This document shows positions 5,518 to 13,306 of a DNA stretch of 24,106 nucleotides, piece after piece. Where the stretch lies: positions 1 through 24,106 of the forward strand of contig UQUZ01000038.1 of the NCBI GenBank assembly GCA_900544375.1. Reading direction: 5' to 3'. This DNA is from an uncultured Oscillospiraceae bacterium. Lineage in GTDB: Bacteria; Bacillota; Clostridia; Oscillospirales; Acutalibacteraceae. Each line of letters starts with the position of its first letter. Positions within the stretch are counted from its first letter, which is position 1. A program made the position numbers and the translations under genes. Below the pieces are notes generated by a model, which saw nothing but the letters and a program-made list of their open reading frames with translations, was not told where the DNA came from and made no database searches.

Positions 5518-6828
5518 TTACTCCATCTGCTCCCGGTTGCTTTCGATCTTCACATGGATGCCCATTTTCACAAGCCGAGTGAAAAATTCCCGCTCAATAT
5601 CACTTTCCTGATAGATATTGGCAAAGGTCAGCGCAAACGTATTTTGGAAGCTGACCGCCGCGCAGCGCGAGCCGCTACGTCTGCCGGGCCCAGTCATGAG
5701 CACAAAACGGTCGATATACGCCTCCATCTCCTTTGGCACACGCACGATACCGAGATTGGAAATCAGCACGCTGGTCGCCTTTTCGCCTGTGATCAAAAAC
5801 GATAAGCCAATAAAAAAATCTTTAATGGGCAGCGGCAGAAAGCGCATAAACGGATTCGACTCGAGCTTGAGATTGCTCGACATCATGGCGTTAAGCTCTT
5901 TCGAATTGTTGATATAGCGCAGGTAGAGGGAAACCTGCCGAACGATTTCCGCAAACGTATACTCTCCCATGTTGGGATCAATGCGTACGGAATAGCAAAG
6001 CGAAAAATTGCGCAGTGTTTTTGTGGGAAAGGAGTTGCGCAAATTGACAGGAATTTGGACGCTTACATCCTTCAGCTTTCCGCGCCCCCGGTGCTCTTCG
6101 AGCTGTTTGCGGTAATGCACATCTAACAATAGCGCCGCTATAAACTCCGTAATCGTCACACCATATTCCTTCGCCTTGTTTTTCAATGCGTCAACGGGCA
6201 TATAGCCGGTGGTGATATTGACCATGTGCGCAGGCATGCGTGTACCCTTTGCGTGGTAGGCAAATTTATTCACCTTGTGGCGCGGTGCGGCCTTTGAGGA
6301 GGCGAAGCGCTGAAAGGGATCGCTGACCTCATCCTGCGTGGGCCGCTCGTTGAGATCAAGCACCCCTTCACCCGGCGGAATTTCATGCCCCATCAGCCGC
6401 AAATATTGAGCCGCAATCGTGCTCAGCAGGCGGGAGGCGCCGTAAGCATCGCTGAGCGCATGGTAAAAATCGATGGAAATTCGTTTTTCATGGTAATAAA
6501 CGCGAAATAAAAAACGGTTATTCTCCCGCCAATTCACACGGTGGCAGGGGTTTTGGATATCCGGCTGGATCGGTGGAGCCAGACGATCATTTTTTTCTAG
6601 ATAATGCCAAAAGAAGCCCCTGCGCATCCTGACATTGAAACAGGGAAAACGCGGGAGCGTCATAATAACAGCCTGCTCCAACACTGCGGGGTCCACTTTC
6701 TCCCGCAGCACGACAGAGAGGCGAAAAATATTGGACCACTTTTGGGTATTCTGCCCTGGAAAAATTTTGGCCGCATTATCGAGCCTGTACCACTCGCGCG
6801 GTTTGAAGATCCCCTTTGACTGAGCCAT
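5518..6828 (-). CDS. Condensation/alcohol-acetyltransferase-like acyltransferase
   Basis: A 436-residue member of the CoA-dependent acyltransferase superfamily. The catalytic HxxxD motif is visible as HALSD (H123, D127) in IDFYHALSDAYG. The second-half signature is seen near PVNLRNSFPTKTLRNFSL, where condensation and wax-ester-synthase-like proteins have their substrate tunnel. The family moves an acyl group from CoA or a carrier to an alcohol or amine; the substrate here is unknown. ATG at 6828 is chosen because GAGGTG lies six bases upstream; a GTG nine bases earlier lies within that RBS. There is no signal peptide. It starts only 49 bases after hisE with no terminator or clear promoter between, so it may be read from the his promoter. 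Pairing with a DUF6320 gene suggests a role in an envelope lipid or glycolipid, which is inference. Confidence 0.75.
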   Translation of the reverse strand: MAQSKGIFKPREWYRLDNAAKIFPGQNTQKWSNIFRLSVVLREKVDPAVLEQAVIMTLPRFPCFNVRMRRGFFWHYLEKNDRLAPPIQPDIQNPCHRVNWRENNRFLFRVYYHEKRISIDFYHALSDAYGASRLLSTIAAQYLRLMGHEIPPGEGVLDLNERPTQDEVSDPFQRFASSKAAPRHKVNKFAYHAKGTRMPAHMVNITTGYMPVDALKNKAKEYGVTITEFIAALLLDVHYRKQLEEHRGRGKLKDVSVQIPVNLRNSFPTKTLRNFSLCYSVRIDPNMGEYTFAEIVRQVSLYLRYINNSKELNAMMSSNLKLESNPFMRFLPLPIKDFFIGLSFLITGEKATSVLISNLGIVRVPKEMEAYIDRFVLMTGPGRRSGSRCAAVSFQNTFALTFANIYQESDIEREFFTRLVKMGIHVKIESNREQME

Positions 6829-6877
6829 GCAACACACCTCGCAGCAAGGGATAAATCAATCTGGATACGATGGCTAA

Positions 6878-7204
6878 TTAGGTGTTTTTATCCACCTGAT
6901 GAAACTGCTTGAGGTTGCCGGATTTCTGACGGCGGCGAGCAAGCTCTGCCGTCACATCGGAAACATCAATGCCCTCGTTTGCCATCAACACCAGCAGGTG
7001 AAAGAGCAGGTCGCCGATCTCTGCAACGGTATCTTCTTTCACGCCGTTTTTGGCTGCGATAATCGTCTCGCCCGATTCCTCCGCCACCTTTTTTAAAATT
7101 TTATCCGTGCCCTTTTCAAAAAGATAGCAGGTATAGGAGCCCTCCTGCGGGTTTTCCCTGCGGTCAAGGATCACATTATATAATTCCTGAAAAACATCCT
7201 GCAT
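6878..7204 (-). CDS. hisE: Phosphoribosyl-ATP pyrophosphatase
   Basis: A 108-residue all-alpha MazG-like enzyme that cleaves pyrophosphate from PR-ATP (second step of histidine synthesis). The metal-binding motif AEESGETIIAAKN and the downstream EIGDLLFHLLVLM helix (EExxE...ExxD) are present. A GGGAGG RBS sits in the end of hisI; the gap to the hisI stop is 3 bases, so translation is coupled. HisE and HisI are separate here rather than fused. It is the last his gene in the run. Confidence 0.96.
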   Translation of the reverse strand: MQDVFQELYNVILDRRENPQEGSYTCYLFEKGTDKILKKVAEESGETIIAAKNGVKEDTVAEIGDLLFHLLVLMANEGIDVSDVTAELARRRQKSGNLKQFHQVDKNT

Positions 7205-7207
7205 GGG

Positions 7208-7531
7208 TTAGGTTTCCTCCCATATGGTTTGATAAAAACAGCTGTGGCTGCCCGTGTGGCAGGCGGGGCCCGTCTGACGCACGGTGATGAGCAGCGTATC
7301 ATCGTCGCAGTCCGAACAGATGGAGAGAACCTTCTGGGTATGGCCGGAGGTTTCGCCCTTGTTCCAAAGCTTTTGGCGCGAACGGCTGTAAAACCAAGTA
7401 TACCCTGTTTCCATCGTTTTGGCAAGAGATTCCAAGTTCATATAAGCGAGCATGAGCACCTCATTCGTGCCCTCTTCGACGATGATTGCCGGAATGAGCT
7501 CCGCTTTTACAAAATATTTTGATAAATCCAC
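7208..7531 (-). CDS. hisI: Phosphoribosyl-AMP cyclohydrolase
   Basis: A 107-residue enzyme that opens the purine ring of PR-AMP (third step). The presumed zinc ligands C75, C91 and C98 show the family spacing (16 and 7) in DCDDD and GPACHTGSHSCF; the Asp-rich stretch around C75 fits magnesium binding. The start is GTG at 7531, with GGAAGGAG eight bases upstream. It lies 55 bases after hisA, and hisF, commonly found between these two genes, is absent. Confidence 0.96.
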   Translation of the reverse strand: MDLSKYFVKAELIPAIIVEEGTNEVLMLAYMNLESLAKTMETGYTWFYSRSRQKLWNKGETSGHTQKVLSICSDCDDDTLLITVRQTGPACHTGSHSCFYQTIWEET

Positions 7532-7551
7532 AAAAATGTCTCCTTCCGAAA

Positions 7552-7600
7552 CAGATATCAGACGACAGGCAAATAGCTAAACGCTGTCATCTGATATCTG
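7552..7600. repeat. Large inverted repeat at the hisA-hisI junction
   Basis: CAGATATCAGACGACAG (7552-7568) pairs with CTGTCATCTGATATCTG (7584-7600): 16 of 17 positions around a 15-base loop. The right arm includes the last codons and stop of hisA. There is no U-run, so it is not a standard terminator; mRNA processing or stabilisation, or a remnant of an inserted or lost element, are options. Confidence 0.8.
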
Positions 7601-8306
7601 CAATCTGAATCGCCTCGCGCAGGGAAAGCGTTCCTTTATAAATCGAGCGTCCGCAGATCGCGCCGTACAGCCCGCAATCCCGCAGGGCGGCAATATCGCT
7701 GAGATTTGTCACGCCGCCGCTTGCGACGATATCGCATTTCACCGCCCGCTGGATGCGGGTAAGCTGCCCGAGATTCGGCCCGGAGAGCATCCCGTCGCGC
7801 GCGATATCCGTGCAGATCAGGCACTGCACGCCTGCATCCTCCATGCGCTTTGCAAGCTCCACATCGCTGACCGCGCTCGTTTCCACCCAGCCCTCGGCGG
7901 CCACCATGCCGTCGCGCGCGTCGATGCCCACAGCAATCTGGCCGCCGAATTCTGCCACGGCCTGGCGGACAAGCAATGCGTCCCGCAGGGCAATGGAGCC
8001 GAGGATCACGCGGGAAATCCCGTTTTCGAGATAAAAAGCGATATCCGCCATGGTGCGGATACCCCCGCCAACCTCCACTTTCAGCCCGCTTTCCTGCACG
8101 ACCTCCAGAAAGATCCCGGTGTTTTTGCGCACACCCTCTACCGCGCCGTCGAGATCAACCATGTGGACCCAGGAAGCGCCCGCAGCCTTGAAAGCCCCTG
8201 CGGCTTCCAGCGCACTGTTTGCCACCTGCTCAGCGGTGGACATTTCACCCTGATACAGCCGCACGCAGGTCCCGTTTTTAATATCGATCGCGGGAAAAAT
8301 CAGCAT
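7587..8306 (-). CDS. hisA: ProFAR isomerase (phosphoribosylformimino-AICAR-P isomerase)
   Basis: A 239-residue (beta/alpha)8 enzyme that isomerises ProFAR to PRFAR. Catalytic aspartates are D8 in FPAIDIK and D129 in VGIDARDG; phosphate-binding loops VGGGIR and ASGGV are present, which distinguish it as HisA/HisF-like. The HisA call rests on the start MLIFPAIDIKNG and the internal DLDGA. ATG at 8306 is chosen: AAAAGGGG lies seven bases upstream and the family N-terminus starts there, while the frame is open 11 codons further. The next step (IGP synthase, HisHF) has no gene in this window, although its two subunit genes usually flank hisA. Confidence 0.96.
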   Translation of the reverse strand: MLIFPAIDIKNGTCVRLYQGEMSTAEQVANSALEAAGAFKAAGASWVHMVDLDGAVEGVRKNTGIFLEVVQESGLKVEVGGGIRTMADIAFYLENGISRVILGSIALRDALLVRQAVAEFGGQIAVGIDARDGMVAAEGWVETSAVSDVELAKRMEDAGVQCLICTDIARDGMLSGPNLGQLTRIQRAVKCDIVASGGVTNLSDIAALRDCGLYGAICGRSIYKGTLSLREAIQIADIR

Positions 8307-8343
8307 AACAAAACCCCTTTTATAGATTTCAGCGTTCAAACAT

Positions 8344-8356
8344 CAGATATCAGACG
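8344..8356. repeat. Short repeat copy at the hisB-hisA junction
   Basis: CAGATATCAGACG here is identical to 7552-7564 at the hisA-hisI junction. CAGCGTT lies next to both copies (8322-8328; inverted at 7580-7586). A 10-base core (CAGATATCAG) also occurs at 2976-2985. The rest of the 97-base junction holds no gene and no clear promoter. Confidence 0.65.
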
Positions 8357-8403
8357 TTCCTGATCCCGTTCTGACGGCTGGTTATCCGATTTCTAAAGTC
8401 TGT

Positions 8404-8982
8404 CTATTCCAGCGTCCCCTTGGTGGACAGCGTCCCTTTCCCCGTTTGTGTAACCGCCTGGCGCAGCGCGTGTGCCGCCGCTTTAAACAGCGCCTCGATC
8501 TGGTGATGGGAATTGCCGCCGTAGGGCACGTTCAGGTGCAGCGTGACCCCGGCGTTCATGGCAAACGCGCGGAAGAATTCGCCGCACATGCAGGTGTCGA
8601 ACCCGCCGACGCGCTCCTCCGGGAATACCGCGTTGAACACCAGATAGGGCCGCCCGCTAACGTCCACCGCCGCAGAGGCGAGCGTTTCATCCATCGGCAG
8701 AAGAAAGCTGCCGTAGCGCGCAATGCCGCTCTTATCACCGAGCGCCTCACAAAAGGCCCTGCCCAGCACGATGCCCGCATCCTCAATCGTGTGGTGGCAA
8801 TCCACCTCCAGGTCGCCTTTAACGGCCACCTCAAGCCCGAAGCCGCCGTGCACGGCGAAGGCCTCCAGCATGTGGTCAAAAAAGCCGACGCCCGTATTGA
8901 TTGCAACGTCGCCGCCGTCCAGGTTGAGGCGCACAGTCACGCGCGTTTCCTTCGTGCTGCGCATCTGTTCGGAAGTCCGCAT
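8404..8982 (-). CDS. hisB: Imidazoleglycerol-phosphate dehydratase
   Basis: A 192-residue monofunctional IGPD that removes water from imidazoleglycerol phosphate. The manganese-binding motifs FFDHML, DCHHTIEDAG and NSHHQIEA are intact. ATG at 8982 gives the family-typical start MRTSEQMRSTKET. An in-frame ATG at 8994 overlaps the hisC stop (ATGA) but directly abuts AAAGG, leaving no room between RBS and start; it would add four residues. The gene is translationally linked to hisC. It does not carry the HisN phosphatase domain, as expected for Firmicutes. Confidence 0.95.
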   Translation of the reverse strand: MRTSEQMRSTKETRVTVRLNLDGGDVAINTGVGFFDHMLEAFAVHGGFGLEVAVKGDLEVDCHHTIEDAGIVLGRAFCEALGDKSGIARYGSFLLPMDETLASAAVDVSGRPYLVFNAVFPEERVGGFDTCMCGEFFRAFAMNAGVTLHLNVPYGGNSHHQIEALFKAAAHALRQAVTQTGKGTLSTKGTLE

Positions 8983-8990
8983 ATTTCCAA

Positions 8991-10052
8991 TCATCCTTTC
9001 TCTGTATAAAAGAAACGGATTGCATCCGCCGCCTTCTCATTTTCATGGTTGCGCCCGGCCGTCACCCGCAGGTATTCGCCCATGCGGCGCACGATAATCC
9101 CCTGCCTTTTCAGTGCGTCGAACAGCTCGCCCGCCCGCTCGCATTTCGCCCAGACAAAATTGGTGACGGGCCGCACGATTTCCACCTTGCCGGGGAAATC
9201 GGCCGCCAGCGATTGGAACAGCCGGTAAAGCGCCTCGCGCGAAACGATCAGCCGCTCAATATTGCGCCTGAGCTGCTCCGGATGCGAAAATGCAACGCAC
9301 CCAAGCGCCTGCGAAACGGAATTGACATTGTAGGGCGACTTCACGCTGCGGATCACGCGCGTGAGCATTTCATTCGCCACGGCAAAGCCCAGCCGGATGC
9401 CCGCGAGGCCGATCGCCTTTGAGCAGGTGCGCAGGATGATGAGATTGTCATACTGCGCCGCCTCCCGCAGCAGGGATTGATCCCAAAAATCCATATACGC
9501 CTCGTCCAGCACAACAAGCGCGTCCGTCCCGCGGATGATTTTACGCGCATCGTCCGCGGAAAGGCCCACGGAGGTTGGGTTGCAGGGGTTGGAGAATACG
9601 ATTAGCCGCGCGCCTTCCCGCCGCGCCGTGTCGATCACCCGCTGCGGATCAATGGTGAAATCCGCGTTTTTCTCCATCGTCACGCACGGGCACTCGACGA
9701 TGCCGGTATAGAAGCGGTACATGGAAAAATCCGGCGCAAGGGTGAGCACCTTGTCCCCTTTTTGCAGAAAAGCGCTCATGATAATGGAGATCAGCTCGTC
9801 CGAGCCGTCGCCCGCCGTCACAAGCTCCGGCGAAATGCCGTAAAAGGAGGCAAACAGGCCGCAGACCTTCTGCGCATACGGGTCCGGATATCGGTTGAGC
9901 GCGGTTTCTTCCAGCGCTTTCCTCATCTCCGTCTGCACTTCATCGGGGAACGGAATGTAGGATTCGTTTGCATCCAAGCGGATCGGATACGCCCCGCAGA
10001 TCGGGTCGTAAGGGGTCAGCGTTTTGATTTTATCATTCAGGGCAAATGCCAC
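8991..10052 (-). CDS. hisC: Histidinol-phosphate aminotransferase
   Basis: A fold-type I PLP aminotransferase of 353 residues. Visible signatures: LDANESY near the N-terminus, SNPCNPTS, VLDEAYMDF and the PLP lysine in TCSKAIGLAG; YLRVTAG near the end carries the substrate-binding arginine. It converts imidazole-acetol phosphate to histidinol phosphate. GTG at 10052 is the preferred start: AAAGGATGG ends eight bases before it. The ATG at 10064 lies inside that RBS. Gap to hisD is 51 bases. The last codons overlap the hisB region by the ATGA junction. Confidence 0.95.
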   Translation of the reverse strand: MAFALNDKIKTLTPYDPICGAYPIRLDANESYIPFPDEVQTEMRKALEETALNRYPDPYAQKVCGLFASFYGISPELVTAGDGSDELISIIMSAFLQKGDKVLTLAPDFSMYRFYTGIVECPCVTMEKNADFTIDPQRVIDTARREGARLIVFSNPCNPTSVGLSADDARKIIRGTDALVVLDEAYMDFWDQSLLREAAQYDNLIILRTCSKAIGLAGIRLGFAVANEMLTRVIRSVKSPYNVNSVSQALGCVAFSHPEQLRRNIERLIVSREALYRLFQSLAADFPGKVEIVRPVTNFVWAKCERAGELFDALKRQGIIVRRMGEYLRVTAGRNHENEKAADAIRFFYTEKG

Positions 10053-10103
10053 GGATAGGACCATCCTTTCTCTATCGGCAAATCAAAAAATCTTATTTTC
10101 CCT

Positions 10104-11387
10104 TTAAAACCGCACTTTGATGGAATTCGCGTGAGCGGTTAGGCCCTCTGTTTCCGCGAGCTTGACGATATCGTCCTTCGCTTCGCGCAGGGCTGCCTCC
10201 GTATAATAGAGAAAGCTCGATTTTTTTACGAAGCTGTCCACCCCCAGCGGGGAGAAAAAGCGCGCCGTCCCGCTCGTGGGCAAAACATGGTTCGGCCCTG
10301 CGTAATAATCGCCCAGCGGTTCCGGTGAATAGTTGCCGAGAAAAACCGAGCCGGCGTTATCAATCCGGCCGATGTATTCCATCGGGTTTTCCACACACAG
10401 CTCCAGATGCTCGGGCGCCAGATCGTTTGCAAAGCCGATGGCCTCGTCGAGCGTCCGGCAAATAATCACTGCGCCGTAGTCTAGGAGGGACTGTTCAATG
10501 ATTTTCCGGCGGGAAAGCGAGCGCACCTGCTCCTTAAGCGCGGAAACCGTCTCCCTTGCGATCCGTTCGCTGGTGGTGAGCAGGATGGCGGAGGCCAGCA
10601 CGTCATGCTCGGCCTGGGACATGAGGTCGGCCGCTAAAAAGGCGGGATTAGCCGTATCATCTGCAACGATGAGAATCTCACTCGGCCCCGCGACCATATC
10701 GATATCGACCGTGCCATAGAGCAGCCGCTTTGCCGTGGCAACATAAATATTGCCCGGCCCGACGATCTTATCCACGCGTGGCACCGTTTCGGTGCCGTAA
10801 GCAAGCGCCGCCACTGCCTGCGCGCCGCCCATGAGGTAAATCCGATCTACTCCCGCGACTGCCGCGGCCGCGAGGATATCCGGATTGGCGCTCCCATCCT
10901 TTGCAGGAGGCGTGACCATGACCAGCTCCTCCACGCCCGCGATCTTTGCGGGGATCGCGTTCATCAGCACGGAGGAGGGGTACGCCGCTGTGCCGCCCGG
11001 CACATAGAGACCGACGCGTTTTAGGCCGCGCACGCGCTGGCCAAGGATCACGCCGTTATCGAGCGTGTTTAAAAAGCTCTGCCGCTTCTGCCGCTCGTGA
11101 AAATCGCGGATGTTGGCGGCCGCCTGATAGAGGGCATAGACGAACTTGGAATCGCACTGGTCGAGCGCCGCTTCCATCTCCGGCCGCTCGACGAGGATAT
11201 GTTCAGGCATCTGTCCGTCGAATTGGAGCGTATAATTCTCCACGGCGCGGTCGCCATTCTGCCGGACGTTATCAAGAATCGCGGTCACGGCGGCGGTCAC
11301 CTTGCGGTCGACCTCTCCGCTGCGCGCTTTGAGCTGCCGGAGGAGCTTTTGCTCCGCCCTTCCGTCAGCATGGGTAATTGGGATCAT
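10104..11387 (-). CDS. hisD: Histidinol dehydrogenase
   Basis: A 427-residue zinc enzyme that oxidises histidinol to histidine in two NAD-dependent steps. Seen signatures include GLYVPGGTAAYPSSVLM, VDKIVGPGNIYV, DMVAGPSEIL, the zinc/catalytic motif SQAEHD and AGPNHVLPTSGTARF, in family order. Length is standard. It overlaps hisG by four bases (ATGA at 11384-11387), so the two are translationally coupled. Confidence 0.97.
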   Translation of the reverse strand: MIPITHADGRAEQKLLRQLKARSGEVDRKVTAAVTAILDNVRQNGDRAVENYTLQFDGQMPEHILVERPEMEAALDQCDSKFVYALYQAAANIRDFHERQKRQSFLNTLDNGVILGQRVRGLKRVGLYVPGGTAAYPSSVLMNAIPAKIAGVEELVMVTPPAKDGSANPDILAAAAVAGVDRIYLMGGAQAVAALAYGTETVPRVDKIVGPGNIYVATAKRLLYGTVDIDMVAGPSEILIVADDTANPAFLAADLMSQAEHDVLASAILLTTSERIARETVSALKEQVRSLSRRKIIEQSLLDYGAVIICRTLDEAIGFANDLAPEHLELCVENPMEYIGRIDNAGSVFLGNYSPEPLGDYYAGPNHVLPTSGTARFFSPLGVDSFVKKSSFLYYTEAALREAKDDIVKLAETEGLTAHANSIKVRF

Positions 11388-12016
11388 TGCAATTCCTCCT
11401 TCACTTGGTCCACCTGCTCCAAAAACGCCTCGATCTCCTCGCGGCGCAGCTTCATGCTCGCCATATTCACGATCACGCGCGCGGAAACCGGCAGGATCTC
11501 TTCAATCACTTCCAAGCCGTTTTCCTTGAGCGTAGTGCCCGTTTCCACAATATCAACAATCGCATCAGAAAGCCCCAATAAGGGTGCGAGCTCTACGGAG
11601 CCTTCAATTTTGATGATCTGAACATCCATGCCCTTTGATTCAAAATAGGAGCGGGCCACTTTGGGGTATTTCGTTGCAATGCGCTTAACGTTATAACCGC
11701 TGAAAAAATTCTTTCCTACCGGCCCCGCGAGTGCAAACCGGCAGCGGCCGAAGCCAAGGTCCGTCACCTCATAGAAGCTCGCGCCGTTTTCCACGATCGT
11801 ATCCTTGCCCACGACGCCGATATCGCACACACCATGCTCAATATAGGTGATGACATCCGCAGCCTTCGCCAACACTACCTCATATGGGCCCACCGGGAGA
11901 ATCAGCCTTCTTCCCTTTTCGATCAGCGCCGTGCAGTCGAGCCCCATCTTTGTGAAAAGCTGCACGCTCATCTTTTCAAGCCTGCCCTTGGTGAGGGCGA
12001 TCCGGATTGGCCTCAT
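11384..12016 (-). CDS. hisG: ATP phosphoribosyltransferase, short form
   Basis: A 210-residue catalytic subunit for the first step (ATP + PRPP to PR-ATP). It starts IRIALTKGRLEK and has the PRPP-binding loop IVETGTTLKENGL. It lacks the C-terminal ACT-like regulatory domain of the long form, so it needs HisZ, whose gene is immediately upstream. It overlaps hisZ by four bases (ATGA at 12013-12016) and hisD by four bases, giving three coupled genes. Feedback inhibition by histidine would act through HisZ. Confidence 0.97.
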   Translation of the reverse strand: MRPIRIALTKGRLEKMSVQLFTKMGLDCTALIEKGRRLILPVGPYEVVLAKAADVITYIEHGVCDIGVVGKDTIVENGASFYEVTDLGFGRCRFALAGPVGKNFFSGYNVKRIATKYPKVARSYFESKGMDVQIIKIEGSVELAPLLGLSDAIVDIVETGTTLKENGLEVIEEILPVSARVIVNMASMKLRREEIEAFLEQVDQVKEELQ

Positions 12017-13245
12017 TGCACTTCGCCCCCTTTCACGCCGTTGATCGTGATGACCTCCACGCTCTCCTCCTTGACGACATCGAGCCTGCCGATGCCCTTG
12101 CGAGCCGCATAGTCACGCGCCGCTTCAGCGGAATTGAGCACACAGTTTTCGCACACAAGCCCCTGCGCGTTCAGGGAGCGCGCATAGGAGAGCGCCCGCA
12201 CCTCGCAGCCGTCGATACCAAACACCAGCACATCAGCCGCCTTCGGCTCGGCCGCGTCGCCCCGCGCGCACATAGCGGAGGCCAACGCATCCACCTCCAC
12301 GCCGAATCCGGTCGCGGGCAAAGGGCATCCAAATTCACCGAGCAGGCCGTCATACCGCCCGCCGGAGAGCACCGTAATTCCCGAGCCCTCAATATAGCCC
12401 CGGAAAACAGTGCCTGTATAATAATTCCCGCGGTGGACGAGCCCCAGATCAATATTCACCTTGTTCTGTAAACCAAGCTGCATCAGCAGCCGGTAGATGT
12501 TGCGAAGATAAGCGAGCGGCTCCAGGGCGCTTTCCCCATCATATAATGCGGCGGCCTCATCCAGCACCTCTTCGCCGCCAAACAAACGTGGCAGCCTGCG
12601 CACCGCGCGGGCAGCCTGCGTATCCCCCACCTGATCGAGCGCGTCGTTCAAAGCGGCATAGTTTTTCATTTCAATCAGCTCCACGATCTCACCGCGCAGC
12701 TTTTCATCCGCCTCCAGCGCCTGAAACAATGCGCCGGAAAAACCGGCATGGCCGATTTCAATACGGAAATCCGGCGCGCCGCACTGCTCCAGCGCATCCA
12801 CAGCCGTTGTAAGGATTTCCAGATCGGCCCGCAGGCCGGATGCGCCGATGAGCTCAATGCCACTCTGCGCCGCCTCATCCCGGCGGCCGGTCAGCCCCGG
12901 GTTGCGGCGAAAAACATTCTGCGAATAGAAAAGCCGCAGGGGGATTGCTTCCTCCCGCAAGCGCGTGGCTGCAATGCGCGCAATGGGAAGCGTGTTATCC
13001 GGGCGCAAAACCATCAGCCTGCCATGCGAATCCGTAATATTATAAAGGGTTTCCAACGGCATACCGGCACTCTCCCGGTCAAACACGTCGAAGAACTCCA
13101 AGGTTGGCGTGATCACGCGGTTATAGCCCCTTGCCTTAAATAAACCGGAAAGCCGGCTCTCCACCTCACGGCGGGCGGCGCACTCCTCAAAAAGCAGGTC
13201 ACGCGTGCCCTCCGGCGTCGCACGCTCATATCGTCTGATTGCCAA
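12013..13245 (-). CDS. hisZ: ATP phosphoribosyltransferase regulatory subunit (HisRS paralogue)
   Basis: A protein of 410 residues related to histidyl-tRNA synthetase. Class II motif 2 (FRRNPG) and a motif 3-like SGGRYDGLLGEFG are visible. The call as HisZ rather than HisS rests on its position directly before short-form hisG. The start is set at TTG 13245: AAAGGGG lies eight bases upstream, and the protein then begins AIRRYERATPEGTRDLL, typical of the family. Upstream in-frame starts fall in the promoter. It is first in the his operon with a leader of only about 26 bases, leaving no room for a T-box. Confidence 0.93.
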   Translation of the reverse strand: MAIRRYERATPEGTRDLLFEECAARREVESRLSGLFKARGYNRVITPTLEFFDVFDRESAGMPLETLYNITDSHGRLMVLRPDNTLPIARIAATRLREEAIPLRLFYSQNVFRRNPGLTGRRDEAAQSGIELIGASGLRADLEILTTAVDALEQCGAPDFRIEIGHAGFSGALFQALEADEKLRGEIVELIEMKNYAALNDALDQVGDTQAARAVRRLPRLFGGEEVLDEAAALYDGESALEPLAYLRNIYRLLMQLGLQNKVNIDLGLVHRGNYYTGTVFRGYIEGSGITVLSGGRYDGLLGEFGCPLPATGFGVEVDALASAMCARGDAAEPKAADVLVFGIDGCEVRALSYARSLNAQGLVCENCVLNSAEAARDYAARKGIGRLDVVKEESVEVITINGVKGGEVQ

Positions 13246-13269
13246 AATAACGGCCCCTTTCGCTTTAGC

Positions 13270-13306
13270 GTGATAGCATGATATCACATTGAATAAGTTG
13301 TGTCAA
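13270..13306 (-). promoter_or_regulatory. his operon promoter with overlapping palindrome
   Basis: On the minus strand TTGACA (13306-13301), a 17-base spacer and TATCAT (13283-13278) form a near-perfect sigma-A promoter. The inverted repeat GTGATA-N6-TATCAC (13270-13287) covers the -10 and start site and is a plausible repressor operator. The -35 contains the stop codon of the upstream TetR-family gene (TGA, 13305-13303). Confidence 0.85.

Noticed and set aside
13246..13302. T-box or other riboswitch controlling his
   Set aside because: The predicted start leaves only about 26 leader bases, too short for any T-box or attenuator.
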